From NCBI GenBank assembly GCA_021502835.1, contig JAKFGP010000007.1, forward strand, positions 18,936-82,935: 64,000 nt of DNA, written 5' to 3'. Shown one piece after another: positions 8,640 through 18,855 of the stretch. This DNA comes from Streptomyces thinghirensis. GTDB taxonomy: Bacteria; Actinomycetota; Actinomycetia; Streptomycetales; Streptomycetaceae. The notes under the pieces were generated by a model. That model was not told the DNA's origin. It saw only the letters and a program-made list of their open reading frames with translations, and did no database searches. A program made the translations under genes and the position numbers. Position 1 is the stretch's first letter. Every line of letters starts with the position of its first letter.

Positions 8640-10319
8640 CCGGCGTCGTAGACGTCATGGAGGCCGTCGACCGCTACAGCGCCAAGTGGGCCGCCACCCC
8701 GGGCGGAGCCGACTGGCTCCACGTTCAGCACGTCCCCGTGCGACGCTTCGTCGCCGAGATCGTGCGCAAGCTCCTGGCCCTGAACTCCTGGGCACCGTTC
8801 GCCTCCGCCCCAGGGCCCCTGATCCGGCCCCCTACGAAGGTCTCGTGGGACTGCGTTCGAGCAGCTCGCGGGAGTACCTGGCCTACACCGTGACATGGTC
8901 CGGCGTCGCGTACCTGCTCGGTGCTGCGGCACCGCACAACCCGACCCGCTCCGCCCAGCTCCGGAACCGCGCCCGGACGAGTACGGCGAACACGGAGCCG
9001 TGTCCGCTCCCCTGGATCTCGGACGGCAGGACGTTCTGGCGCTGTCGTGGACCTCCCGCCATGCCGCCACGCTGACCCCCGTTCTCGCCGAGCTGGCGCG
9101 AGGCGGGCAGAGGAGCCTCCTGCTCGATCTCGCCACTGATGCCGCCGAGCGATGCAGCGCGGGACCGGCAATGGGTTTCGAGCTGCGAGCGGCTCCGAGC
9201 AACCTCTTCACCGTCTCCGGCACCGCCGAGGGCCTCCACCGCCCCGACGACGAACACGTCGTCCAAGTGGAAGGCCACGGCGTCCAACTTGCCCGGCTCG
9301 TAAGGCTCTTGTCCGTTCTCTTGGAGACCAGCGGGGCTGCACCCAGCCGTCGTGGCGGACGGTGTGCGGCGCGAGAGCTGGCTCGACGACATCCTGTCGA
9401 CCACCCGGCCGCACACCGTCTTGCTGAGCAACGACACCAGCCCACTGGGCGTGCTGGCCGCGCACGCCGCCGAGCGGCACGGGCGAACTCGGTGCACGCC
9501 CAGCACGGGGCGTGGACGCCGGAATCGGTCGCCTGGCCGGCCCTGCACACGCCGCGACATCATCGTCATGGGCGAGCGGGACCCGCCCTGGGCCGAGGGT
9601 GGGCGCGCCACCCCGAGGCCGAGGTGCACGTCTCGGGCAGCCCCGCTTCGACGTCCTCACCAGCCTGAGCCGCCAGACACAACCGGCGGTACCTGGAGAA
9701 CCTGCTCGCTCCGGGGGGCCGACGCGCGCCGACCCGGATCGCGGTGTGGGCCTGCCAGCCCTTCAACCCCGATCACCTCAAGTCCCACGCGGACCTCCTC
9801 CTGGACGGGCTTGCCGAGGCGGACGGCGACTGGGGGCTCGTCATTGCTCCACACCCGGCGCAGGGAGCCGACGCCTTCACCGCTCTGGTGAAGCGGGACG
9901 CCGGGCCACCCATCGCGGTGGCCGATCCCCGAGTCCGGAGCCCGGGAGCGCTGCCCGCTGGCGCGGACGTCCTGGCGAGCGCGTACTCGACGTGGGATCG
10001 AAGCCGCGCTGCTCGGCATCCCGGTCCTCGAAATCGGCCCGCCGGGCGAACGCACCCTGGGCCTGACCAGTCACGGACTGGCGACCCGGTGCGAGGCCGC
10101 CGGTGAGGTCGCCGAAGCACTCTCCGGCTTGCGCGCGTGCCCTGCGGCGATCCGCGGGCGGCCCCGGACGCGGTCTGCCGGTGGCGCGGCGACAGCGCCA
10201 CTCGGATCGCCCGGCTCATCACCGACCGCGCCACCTCCGGCCCGAGGGCCGACGACTCCACCCACCACCATCCGGGCGCCGCTGCGTCGCCCAAGGACGA
10301 AGGAGCATCCGTCCGATGA
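8640..10319 (+). CDS. GT-B type transferase, capsule/teichoic glycerophosphotransferase-like
   Basis: A large protein spread over several frames. Recognisable pieces in order: DVMEAVDRYSAKWA, DVLALSWTSRHAATLTPVLA, TTRPHTVLLSNDTSPLGVLA, VHAQHGAWTPESVAWPALHT, IIVMGERDPPWAEG, RFDVLTSLSRQTQ, AVWACQPFNPDHLKSHADLL, WGLVIAPHPAQGADAF, an LGIPVLEIGPPGERTLG block and RRGDSATRIARLITDRA. The H-G-x-W and G-x-P-R-F-D-type spacing, with a late UDP-binding-like G-x-P segment, is that of the GT-B fold in surface-carbohydrate and CDP-glycerol transferases. Its TGA overlaps the next ATG. The substrate is unknown; a sugar activated by the KdsB-like or epimerase products is plausible. Confidence 0.55.
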
Positions 10320-11262
10320 CATCCCTCATGGCCGACAGCATCGCCGAGCTGTTCTCCGGCGCCGTCACGCTGGCCAAGTCCGGCGAGAAGATCAGCCCCC
10401 GGGGCATGGCCACCCACGAAGTCCGCGATGTGCACCTGCTGCTCACCCAGCCGCGTGCCCGCCTGCTCTACGCCCCGCCCGCCCGCATCGTGAATCCGGC
10501 GTTCGCCGTCGCCGAGACGGTCTGGCACCCGTCCGGCTCCGACGCCCCGTGGATCTTCGACTACAACAACCGGCTGCGGCAGTTCGCCGACGAAGGCGTC
10601 CTCCTGGGGGCGTATGGCCCCAGGATGCGGAACTGGGCCGGCAAGGTCGACCAGGTCGCCCGCGTCGTCGAGATCCTCCAGGCCGACCCCGACCCCGGCG
10701 CGCCCTGATCCAGCTCTACGATCCGCCCAGGACGCCGCAGGGCACAAGGACGTGCCGTGCACCCTTGGGTTCCGGTTCCACTGCGCGCCGGCCGCCTGCA
10801 CATGGCGACCATGATGCGCGGCCAGGACGTATGGATCGGCATGCCGTACGACGTGTTCTTCTACACCGTGCTGCACGAGTTGGTCGCCGGATGGCTCGAC
10901 GCCGAACTCGGCGAGTTTCACCTGCACATCGGCTCGCTGTACATCTACGACGAGCACATCGAGCAGGCCGACATGCTCACCTCGCTCCCGGCGAGCGAGA
11001 TCATGCCGGACCTGCGAACACCCTGGAACGGCTTCGGCGGCCTGCTCGACCAGGTCGAGGCCTGTGACGTGACCGGCCACCCTGGTTGGGACGCGATGGC
11101 CGAGACGCTGCGCAGCTACCGGCTGTGGAAGGACGGCAAGCGCGAGCAGGTGTGGCGGGCGGCCGACACGATGGACGGGCCCTCGGCCAAGCCCTCACCG
11201 CCTGGTACGGAGAGCTGGAGCGGTGCTCGACCACCGCGCGCGCGACGGCAGGGGCAAGGTGA
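10317..11262 (+). CDS. Thymidylate-synthase-family enzyme of (d)CMP-modifying type
   Basis: A 315-residue TS-fold protein (one frameshift near 10700). Seen: NPAFAVAETVWHPSG, SRRALIQLYDP-like Arg/Pro-Asp segment (phosphate-binding Arg), VPCTLGFRFH with the nucleophilic Cys, RGQDVWIGMPYDVFFYTVLH, and HIGSLYIYDEHIEQ. In dUMP-methylating TS the segment after the Arg reads PFN, and that Asn selects uracil; here it is PYD. Asn to Asp is the known change in T4 dCMP hydroxymethylase and allows cytosine binding. The H-x-Y motif that touches the ribose is Y-I-Y. By analogy with MilA (CMP hydroxymethylase of mildiomycin biosynthesis), the product may be 5-hydroxymethyl-CMP. That product is inferred, not shown. 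Confidence 0.85.
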
Positions 11263-11270
11263 CCGCCGCC

Positions 11271-12989
11271 ATGAAGCGCACCCCTCCGTCGTCCTCGGCC
11301 CGTGCTCGTACACTCCACGACCTCGGTCCGCCCTTCTCGTCGACGGTGAACTCGTCGGCTTCGTCGAGGAGGAACGCCTCTCCGAGCAGAAACACACCAA
11401 GCTCTACCCGGCTCGCGCCGTGGGCTGGCTCCTCGACCAGGCCAAGTTGAGCGCCACCGACGTGGACGCCGTCGCTTACAACTTCCAGCCCGCCCGCTAC
11501 CTCGCCGAGTCGCCCGTCGCCCTGCGCATGGCGCCTTCGTCGGCCACGCGCGACCGCAGCTTGGCTTGCGCCCACGGGTTTGCCAGAGGTCGCCCTGCGC
11601 ACCCGGCGGCGGCTGCGCGTCCTCGGCAGCCAGTTCCCCGGCCCGCGTCACATCGGTCCTGCACCACCGAGCCCACCAGCTCACGGCCTACGCCGCCTCC
11701 GGCTGGGACGAAGCGGCCGTACTCGTCGTCGACAGCCTCGGCGAGCGGCAGACCACCACGATCGCCCACGGCCACGGCGCGTTCAGCACCCCCGCGTCCA
11801 CACCCTGGAAGCGATCAACGACCCGGCCTCCTCGGCTACGTGTACGGCGCCGTCACCGAGCACCTGGGCTGGCGGCGGGGCGACGAGGAAGGCACCGTCA
11901 TGGCGCTGGCCGCCCTCGGCGACCCAGCCCGCTTCCGGCACCTGTTCACCACGGCCGTCCGCACGACGGCCACGGGCTTTCGCATCCACCCCGGCTACTT
12001 CCCGACGCGCACCCTCACCTCGGGATACCCGAGAACATCCCGGCGGTTCGTCGCCGAGACCTGCCCCGGAGCGGCACCCGAGCGAGCCGCTCACCGACGT
12101 CCACCGAGATCCGGCGGCTGCCCTTCAGGAGCGGGACCGGAGCAAGTGATGGTTCACCTTGCCCGTCGCGCCTGTGTGCTCACCGGCTCCCGGCGCCTGT
12201 GCGTGGGCGGCGGCGCGTCGCCACGAACTGCGTCAGCATCGGGAAGATCATCGAGGCTGACATCTTCGACGAGGTGTTCGTCCCGCCGGCGCCCGGAGAC
12301 GCCGGAACCGCCATCGGGGCCAGCTCCTCGCCGTGCATGTCGATGGGCGTAGCCCTCGCCCGGTCGCCGGCATCGCCCGCCACTGTTACCTCGGCCCTCC
12401 TACGAGGACCAGCCCTCGACCTGGCCCCCGGCCCGGCCTCCGCCAGAAGACCCTCGGCATCGAGACCGCCGAGTTCCTCGCCGACTAGCCTGCCCACGGG
12501 GTGATCGCCGGACTGTTCCAGGGAGGGCTGAGGCCGGGCCGCGCCCTGGGCAAACCGCCTGATCCTCGCCTCCCGCTGGAGCCCGGCGTCGTCGAGCGGC
12601 TCAACGCCACCGTGAAGTTCCGCGAACCGTTCCGGCCCCTTCGCCCCCATGGTCCCGGCCGAGCGCGCAGCCGGGTTCTTCACCCTCGGCCAGCCGGCCC
12701 CGTACATGTCCATGGCCTCCGGGGTGACGGACCTGACGCACGAGCGGGTGCCGGCCATCGTGCACGCCAACGGCACCTCCCGCCTGCAGACCGTCACCCG
12801 ATCGCAGAACCCGTTCATGCACGCGGTGCTGACCGCCTTCGGCCGCCGAACCGGCATCCCCGTGCTGATCAACACCTCCTCAACGTGAAGGGCAAGCCGA
12901 TCTGCGGGACACCCGAGATGGCCCTGGACTGCCTGGCCAACTCCGGCCTCGACGCCCTGCTCCTCGAAGGGCGGTGGATCACCAAATGA
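11271..12989 (+). CDS. NodU/CmcH/TobZ-family O-carbamoyltransferase
   Basis: About 573 residues over several frames. The N-terminal Kae1-like domain shows SALLVDGELVGFVEEERLS and LYPARAVGWLLDQA. The metal-site histidines are in HHRAHQLTAYAASGWDEA, followed by AAVLVVDSLGE, LGYVYGAVTEHLGW and GDEEGTVMALAALG. The carbamoyladenylate domain shows LCVGGGVATNCVSIGKI-type sequence, FDEVFVPPAPGDAGTAIGA, FRPFAPMVPAERAAGFF-type sequence, QNPFMHAVLTAFGRRTGIP and NVKGKPICGTPEMALDCL. These enzymes move carbamoyl from carbamoyl phosphate via carbamoyl-AMP to a hydroxyl. The immediately preceding TS-family gene could supply a hydroxymethyl acceptor. The stop overlaps the next start (ATGA). Confidence 0.88.
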
Positions 12990-14039
12990 AGATCGGATAC
13001 AGCTCCTGGGGCTTCCTCGGCAACGGCGTCACCGACACCCCCGACGGAGGCCGCAGCCACCGCCGCCCTTCATCGACGCCCTCCTTGCCCGCGGTCACGA
13101 GATCGTCTTCCTCCAGCCCGACCGTGACCGCCTCGAAGCCGATGACGACCTCGGCGGCGCGTACACCTTCGACGACGGCCTGCCCGGCATCGACGCTCTG
13201 TTCCTGGAGTGGCGCTGGGCGATCCCCGGCCGCAACACCACCGTGTGCGGCAGCGAGGGCACACCTGCGACCTCCACCGGCAGGCACAGCTCATCAACCA
13301 CTACACGGCCCGGCACCGGACGCCCACCGTCATCTGGGACAAGGACCGCACCCTGCGCGCCGAGAGCGTGTGGCGCCGTACAGCCCACACCCGCGTCCAG
13401 CGAGGCCGCGCTTGCGCCAACCCCCGAGCACACTCGCTGCTCTTCCCCGTCGCCGAGGACCTCCCTCGCCCGGGCCGATGCCCTCGCCCCTGGCGGCGCG
13501 GCCCCGGGATCTCGCGCTCGGCTACGTGGGCAATCAGTACGACCGCGACGAGTCCTTCGACCGCTTCTTCGCCCCGGCAGCCGCCCGCGTCGAGCACCTG
13601 GTCGCCGGGAAATGGACCAAGACCGGCCGCTGGCCGCGCCGTCCGGTTCGCGGGCCGGATCCCGTTCGAGGACGCCGCTGGCGTCTACGGCCGGTCCCTG
13701 GCCACGGTGCTCATGCTGCCCGAGCGGTACGCCGCCGTCGGGCAGATGACCCAGCGCATCTTCGAGGCCGTGCTCGCCGGCTGCCTGCCGCTGCGCCCCG
13801 GCGGACATCCGCTTCGCCGACCGGTTCGTCCCGAAGGAACTGGTCGTGCGCTCCGGGACGACGTCCTCGAACGCCTCTCCTACCTGAGCGAAATCGCCGG
13901 CACTGAGCAGCACGCCGCCCTGAGCGCCGCATGTGTGGACCGCCTGCGTCTGTTCGGCCTGTGCAAGCAGGTCAACACCCTGGAGTCCGTCCTGCACGGC
14001 CTCCTCCAGACCACGGTGACCGAGCGGGGAGCTGCCTGA
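12986..14039 (+). CDS. Glycosyltransferase-like protein, CgeB/GT-B C-terminal type
   Basis: Overlaps the carbamoyltransferase by ATGA. The N-terminus (MKIGYSSWGFLGNGVTDTPDG) and LLARGHEIVFLQPDRDRLEA look like a GT-B donor-free domain. Later come RTPTVIWDKDRTLRAESV, LGYVGNQYDRDESFDRFFAP, VRFAGRIPFEDAAGVYGRSL, TQRIFEAVLAGCLPL and FADRFVPKELVV. The last three blocks match the C-terminal domain of spore-coat CgeB-like glycosyltransferases, with the E-A-x-x-A-G/A-G nucleotide-sugar motif. Frame breaks occur near 13080, 13400, 13640 and 13800. It may glycosylate the pathway product. Confidence 0.65.
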
Positions 14040-14134
14040 TGCAGACCGCTCGATCGACCACGGCGCGCGGATCCTCCGGGCGCGTCCCGGAGGATGGTCC
14101 GCCGGACACCCGAACCTCTCTACGCTGGAGCACC

Positions 14135-14698
14135 ATGAAGAAGGTCGCCATCGTCGGCTGCGGAGGCAGCGGCAAATCCCACGTGGCCCGCGAATTGGTC
14201 GGATCTCTCGACGCCCCGGTGACGCACCTGGACGCCGCGTTCTACGACGACGAGTGGAACGCGTTGCCCATGGACAGTTCACCGACGTCCAGCGCGAGCT
14301 GGTGGCCCGCGAACAGCGCGGTGGGTGATCGACGGCAACTACAACTCGACGCTGCAGGTGCGGCTCGAAGCCTGCGACACGGTGGTCCTGATGGACGTGT
14401 CGATCATGGCGGGCGCATGTAGCCGGGATCTTCTCAAGGCAGATCCGGCACAGGGCCGGGCACAAGGGCAACGGGGTGCACAACTCGCATCCACTGGGGC
14501 GTGATCGCGTACAAGTCGCCACGTACCGGCGCAAGATGCGGCCCCGCGTGATGGCGAAGATCGGCGTCGGGCTCCGGCACCGACGTGGTGCTGCTGGCCA
14601 ACCGGCGTCAGATCTGCGCGCCGCTGGCTGCGGAGGGTCGCCGCCGAGCAGTCCCGACCGGTCCAGTGCGCCGCCCCCGGCCAGGGGTGGTGGCATGA
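14135..14698 (+). CDS. P-loop kinase, adenylate-kinase/topology-modulation type
   Basis: The ATG at 14135 follows GGAG. Walker A is IVGCGGSGKSHVA near residue 7. The next block THLDAAFYDDEWNALP and, after a frame change near 14280, the VIDGNYNSTLQVRLEACDT and VVLMDVS segments match the FlaR/topology-modulation group of small NTPases. The C-terminal HKGNGVHNSHP is lid-like. A second possible start at 14039 overlaps the upstream stop but lies before the homologous region. A nucleotide or sugar phosphorylation step would fit this operon; substrate unknown. The stop overlaps the next ATG. Confidence 0.7.
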
Positions 14699-15545
14699 AC
14701 GAGCCCAACCCGTTCCTGGACCCCGCCCGACAGTCGGAGCTGTGCGGACCACGCCTCTCGGCTGGCCGGGGCGCACCAGCGCCCTGATGCGCGCCAGGAC
14801 CGCCGGCCACCCGGTGCCCGAGACGATCGTCAGCCTGGTGCAGACCCACCACGCCCGGCCCAACCGGCTCGGCGTGGTGCTCGCACATCGGCTGCGGTCG
14901 CGGCACGAGCAGCCTCGTCATCGCCGAGCAGCTCCGGCCCGAGCGCGTCGTGGGCCTGGACGCCGCCCCCTCCTGCTCGCCCAGGCCCGCGAGCGCGCCA
15001 GACCTGCCCGACGGCACGGTGGACTTCGTCGAAGGCGACTTCCACGACCCTCCCTGCCCGACGGGTCGAGCGACATCGTCGTCGCGGCGTTCTGCCTCTA
15101 CCACTCGCCGAGCCCCCAGGACGTCGTCGGGCAGATCGCCAGAGTCCTCGCCCCCGGTGGTGTGGCCGTGCTCGTCACCAAGGGCCTCGACAGCTACCGG
15201 GAGATGGACCATCTGGTCGCCTCCGCCGGCCTCGATCCGCGTGCCGCCCAGCACGAGAGCCTCTACACCGCAGCCCACAGCGGCAACCTCGCCGACCTGG
15301 CCGCCTCCTCGCTCGACGTGATCGCCGTCCTGGACGAGGAGCACGTCTTCACCTACGACGGCCACGATCACACGGTGCAGTACCTGGCCACCAACCCCAA
15401 GTACGACTTGGCGCCGGGCCTGTACGGCAACCCCGGTGCCCTGGCGGCGACCCTGCACGAGTTCCTTCCCGACCAGCCGCTGACCACCCGGTCCCGGATC
15501 ACCTTCGTCGTCGCCCAGCCGAAGGGAGGAGGAGAGCCGACATGA
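14695..15545 (+). CDS. Class I SAM-dependent methyltransferase
   Basis: Starts MNEPNPFLDPARQSEL, overlapping the kinase stop by ATGA. After a frameshift the protein runs GHPVPETIVSLVQTH, a motif I region damaged by indels around VLDIGCGRGTSSLV-like bases, LRPERVVGLDAAP (motif II), VDFVEGDFHD, DGSSDIVVAAFCLYHSPSP (motif IV), IARVLAPGGVAVLVTKG (motif VI) and a tail ending QPKGGGEPT. This is the UbiE/Methyltransf_11 layout. The acceptor (O, N or C) cannot be deduced. Its presence beside an S-adenosylhomocysteine-hydrolase-like gene is notable. Confidence 0.82.
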
Positions 15546-16315
15546 GCCCCGCCTCGTTCTCCAAGCACTACCCGGAACCGGAGCGCGCGGCGGGGGGCGG
15601 TGCGCCACTACCGGTGGCTCACCGCGCACGCCAAGCCGCTGCGACAGCCGGCCCTCCACACTGCCGGACCGCGGTTCCTGACGTTCGAACGGATCGAGGG
15701 CCGCCCGTGCGTCCCGAAGACCTCCCGCGCGTGGCGCGGACCTGCTCGGCCACGCCCGCGGTGCCGCCTGGTCGAGCGACCTGCACTCCGCGTCGCTGGA
15801 CACCCCGCACCACTTCGAGAGGACGGTTGCTCCTCTCGACGACTACCTCGGTCCCCGGACGATCGCTCTACGACGCCGCCACGAGCAGGGCTACCTGCCG
15901 AACAAGACGGCCCTGCACGCGATGCTCGGCCTGCTGCAGGCGACCGCCGAGGGCCCGTGCGCCTTCTACAAGGACAGCAATCCTCGGAACTTCATCATCT
16001 ACCAGCACGCAGGACATCGTCGCCGTCGACACCGACGACCTGTCCCTCGCCCCGATGGGCTACGACCTCGCCAAGCTCGTCGCGGCGCTCCACCTGACCT
16101 ACGGGCCGCTCACGGACCAAGCCGTCACCTACCGCCCTGCTCGCGTACAACGCGGCAGCCCGACCTACGACGCCCGGCTGGGCACGACGGACCGGGGCCA
16201 GCTCGACAGCTTCCTGGGCCTGCACGCCGTGCTCACCGCCCCGTCGCGTGGCGGCCGCAACGGCTACCACTACAGCCTGCCCCTCCGTTTCATGCACCGA
16301 GGAGCCTCGCGATCA
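15542..16315 (+). CDS. APH/choline-kinase-fold phosphotransferase 1
   Basis: Overlaps the methyltransferase stop by ATGA. Key blocks: FLTFERIEGRP (hinge), then FYKDSNPRNFIIYQH, where the catalytic loop H-x-D-x-x-x-x-N appears as K-D-S-N-P-R-N, and IVAVDTDDLSLAPMGYDLAK, the metal-binding D-x-D/DFG-like motif. The lobe ends YHYSLPLRFMHRG. Frames break near 15600, 15720, 15860 and 16010. The fold phosphorylates hydroxyls of aminoglycosides, nucleosides, choline or sugars. The expected ATGA junction to the next gene reads ATCA here, so the natural stop has been lost by one substitution. Confidence 0.7.
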
Positions 16316-16956
16316 CCACCGAACTCGTCTTCGTCCGGCACGGCCAGGCCCAGTGCAACGCCGACGGCCTGGTCGGAGGCCCACGCACCTGTACCGGCCT
16401 GACCAACCTCGGATATGCCCAGGCCGAACAGGCTGCACGCCGCCGCCACCGAGCACCTGAAGAAGCCGTTCGACGTCATCTACACGGGCCCGCGGATCCG
16501 TCTCGTCCAGACCGGCGAGATCATCGCCCAGACGCTCCAGATCCCCGTGCACCACGACGACCGACTCGACGGCCCGGTCCACGGCGACGCCGACGGCCGG
16601 CCGTGGGACGCGGTGAAGACGGCCGCCGATGGCGGGCCCGCACGCCCACCCTGATACGCCCTGGGCCAACGGCTCTGACACCTGGAACGGGTTCCTGAAG
16701 CGCGCCAGTAGGAACCTGAGCCAGCTCATCGAAGGAGAACCACGGCAAGCGCGTCGTCTTCGCGCGCCACGGGGGAGACGGTGATCACCGCACACACCCT
16801 GCTGCTCGGCATCCCGATCGGCTCGCCCGCGGGATTCACAACCACACCCACCTATCACCTCGCTGGCAGCACCACCGCAACCGCCTGGGCCAGACCCGCT
16901 AGATGCTCGACCGGCACAACGACACCGAGCACCTCAGCCTCCTACGCATGGGCTGA
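16312..16956 (+). CDS. Histidine phosphatase (phosphoglycerate-mutase-like)
   Basis: Catalytic motif TELVFVRHGQAQCNADG (L-x-R-H-G) at the N-terminus, FDVIYTGPRIRLVQTGEII (second Arg), LDGPVHGDADGRPW, and after a frame change the second His block FAAHGETVITAHTLL. The tail RWQHHRNRLGQ and MLDRHNDTEHLSLL also looks family-like but is split by a TAG at 16900 that I attribute to an indel. The position expected to be the ATG start reads ATC. A dephosphorylation role balancing the neighbouring kinases is plausible. Confidence 0.78.
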
Positions 16957-16986
16957 CCCCGTGATCGCGACCTGCGCGACCCTCGG

Positions 16987-17790
16987 ATGGCCGACGCACC
17001 TCCTCCTCGGCGCAGTCGACATCGCAGCGGACCCCGCGCTCCGCCCCGCGTCGTGCGCCTGGTGGCCGGCGACGGGCGTCAGTTCATCGCGAAGCAGCAC
17101 GCGGAGGAGACCGGTACGCCGGAGAACTCCACGCCTACGGGGCGTGGGTCACTCATCTGACCGGACATGCACCGGTGGTGGTCGGCCGGGACAACGCCAC
17201 CCGCACCCTGTTGCTCACCGCGCTCGCAGGCGACCGCGCATGCCCCCGGGCTCGCCCGAGGAGGAGCTGGCCCACCACGAGGCCGGGCACGTGTTGAACA
17301 AGCAGCGCACCGGCCACGGCCATGCCCAGGGCGGTGCCGTCGGCGCCTCGCTCGCCGAGCGGTTCCAGGAGTGGATCGACCGGGCAGTCCACGCCGACCT
17401 GCTCGATGCCGCCGAGGAGAACCTGCTGAAGCACCACTGGTCATCCTGGGCACCAGCCACATGGACAGCGCGATCTGCCACCTCGACTACCAGCCGCGCA
17501 ACTGGCTGCTCGGCGACACCTTCGGCATCTACGACTTCGAGCGCATGCGACGCGGGACGCCCGGGTCCGCGACTTCGCCCCTGGGCGCTCAATTCCGACG
17601 CTGGCAGGCCGCACCCCACCTCCGCACCGCCTTCACTCGCGGCTACGGGACGCTCGCCCACCGACGCCGAACGCCGCCTCCTGGAGTCCTTCGGCGCCAT
17701 CGAGGTGGCCACAGCCCTGGTCAAGGGCCACCAGGAGAACGACGCCGCGCTCAGCGCGCACGGAGAACCGTCCTGTCCCGGCTCACCTGA
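16987..17790 (+). CDS. APH-family phosphotransferase 2
   Basis: Recognisable pieces: RVVRLVAGDGRQFIAKQHAE (beta-strand Lys), GAWVTHLTGHAPVVVG, RTLLLTALAGDRACPG (hinge), EEELAHHEAGHVLNKQ, ICHLDYQPRNWLLGD (catalytic H-x-D-x-x-x-x-N) and FGIYDFERMR (DFE metal site), ending AHGRTVLSRLT-like. This is a complete aminoglycoside-phosphotransferase-type kinase fold, with frame breaks near 17115, 17230, 17440 and 17560. Two such kinases in one operon recall nucleoside and aminoglycoside pathways, where phosphorylated intermediates or self-protection occur. The actual substrate is unknown. Confidence 0.75.
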
Positions 17791-17826
17791 CTAGCCCTCT
17801 TAGACGACACCACTCTGGAGATCTCC

Positions 17827-18824
17827 GTGCCACAGCACGAGCTAGCCCCCGACCAACGCTTCGCCCCGACGGGCCGTGGTGACCGGCTCCGCCGGATTCA
17901 TCGGCTCCCACCTCGCCCACGCCCTCGTCCAGGCCGGCACCACCGTGATTGGCGTGGACCGGCGAGACCCGTCTACCGACCCGACGGCCGCCGCCAACCT
18001 CGCCGCGCCTCTGGTCGCCCGGGATACTACACGTCATGGCCGACCTCCTCCACTGCGCGATCGACCCGCTCCTGATCGACGCCGACACCGTCTTCCACCT
18101 CGCCGGCATCCTCGGCGTACGGCCCTCGTGGGGACCGCAGTTCGGCGACTACCTCGCGTCCAACGTGCTGGCCACCCACCGCGTCCTCGAAGCCTCCACC
18201 CGGATCGGCGTATCCCGGCTAGTCGTAGCCTCCTCCTCCCAGCGTCTACGGTCCGACCGACGGCGATGCAAGTCGCGAGACCGACCGCCCCACCCCGCTT
18301 CCCCGTACGCCGTGACCAAGCTGGCCGAGGAGCAGCTCTGTTTCGCCTACGCCGAGCGCCCCGTCGGCCCCAGCGTGGTCGCCCTGCGGTACTTCACCGT
18401 CTACGGCCCCCGGCAGCGTGCCGACATGTTCACCCACCGCGCCCTGTACGCCGCCCTGACCGGACAACCCCTGCGCCTTTACGGAGGCGGTCACCAGCGC
18501 CGCGACTTTACCTACATCGACGACGTGGTCGCCGCCATGATCGCCGCCGGCGACCATCCCGAACGCGCACGGCACCATCAACGTCGGCGGTAGCTCGAAC
18601 GCGTCCCTGCTGGACGTGATCAACATCGCCAACAGCCTCACCGGCCGCGAGATCCAGCTCCACCAGGACCACGCGCGCAACGAGGCGTCCTCCTCACGCG
18701 TGCCGACCCCGGCCGTGCGGGAGAGGTCCTCGGCTGGCAGCCGCGCGTCGACCTCCACAGCGGACTGCGCGCTCACATGCAGGCGCTGGCCTCCCCGGTG
18801 CCGGACTGCAGCCGTGCCGCCTAG
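17827..18824 (+). CDS. NAD-dependent epimerase/dehydratase (extended SDR)
   Basis: GTG start after TGGAGATCTCC. Rossmann motif VVTGSAGFIGSHLAHALVQ (GxxGxxG), then DTVFHLAGILGVRPSWG, NVLATHRVLEASTRIGVSRL, the catalytic Y-x-x-x-K in PYAVTKLAEEQLCF, RYFTVYGPRQRADMF, LRLYGGGHQRRDFTYIDDVV and INVGGSSNASLLDVINI-type sequence. This is the NDP-sugar 4-epimerase/4,6-dehydratase family. Frame breaks lie near 17870, 18020, 18240 and 18570. It probably supplies or edits the sugar used by one of the two glycosyltransferase-like proteins. Confidence 0.85.
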
Positions 18825-18855
18825 GCGCACCCGTCGGATCACGAGAGGAGTGCTC

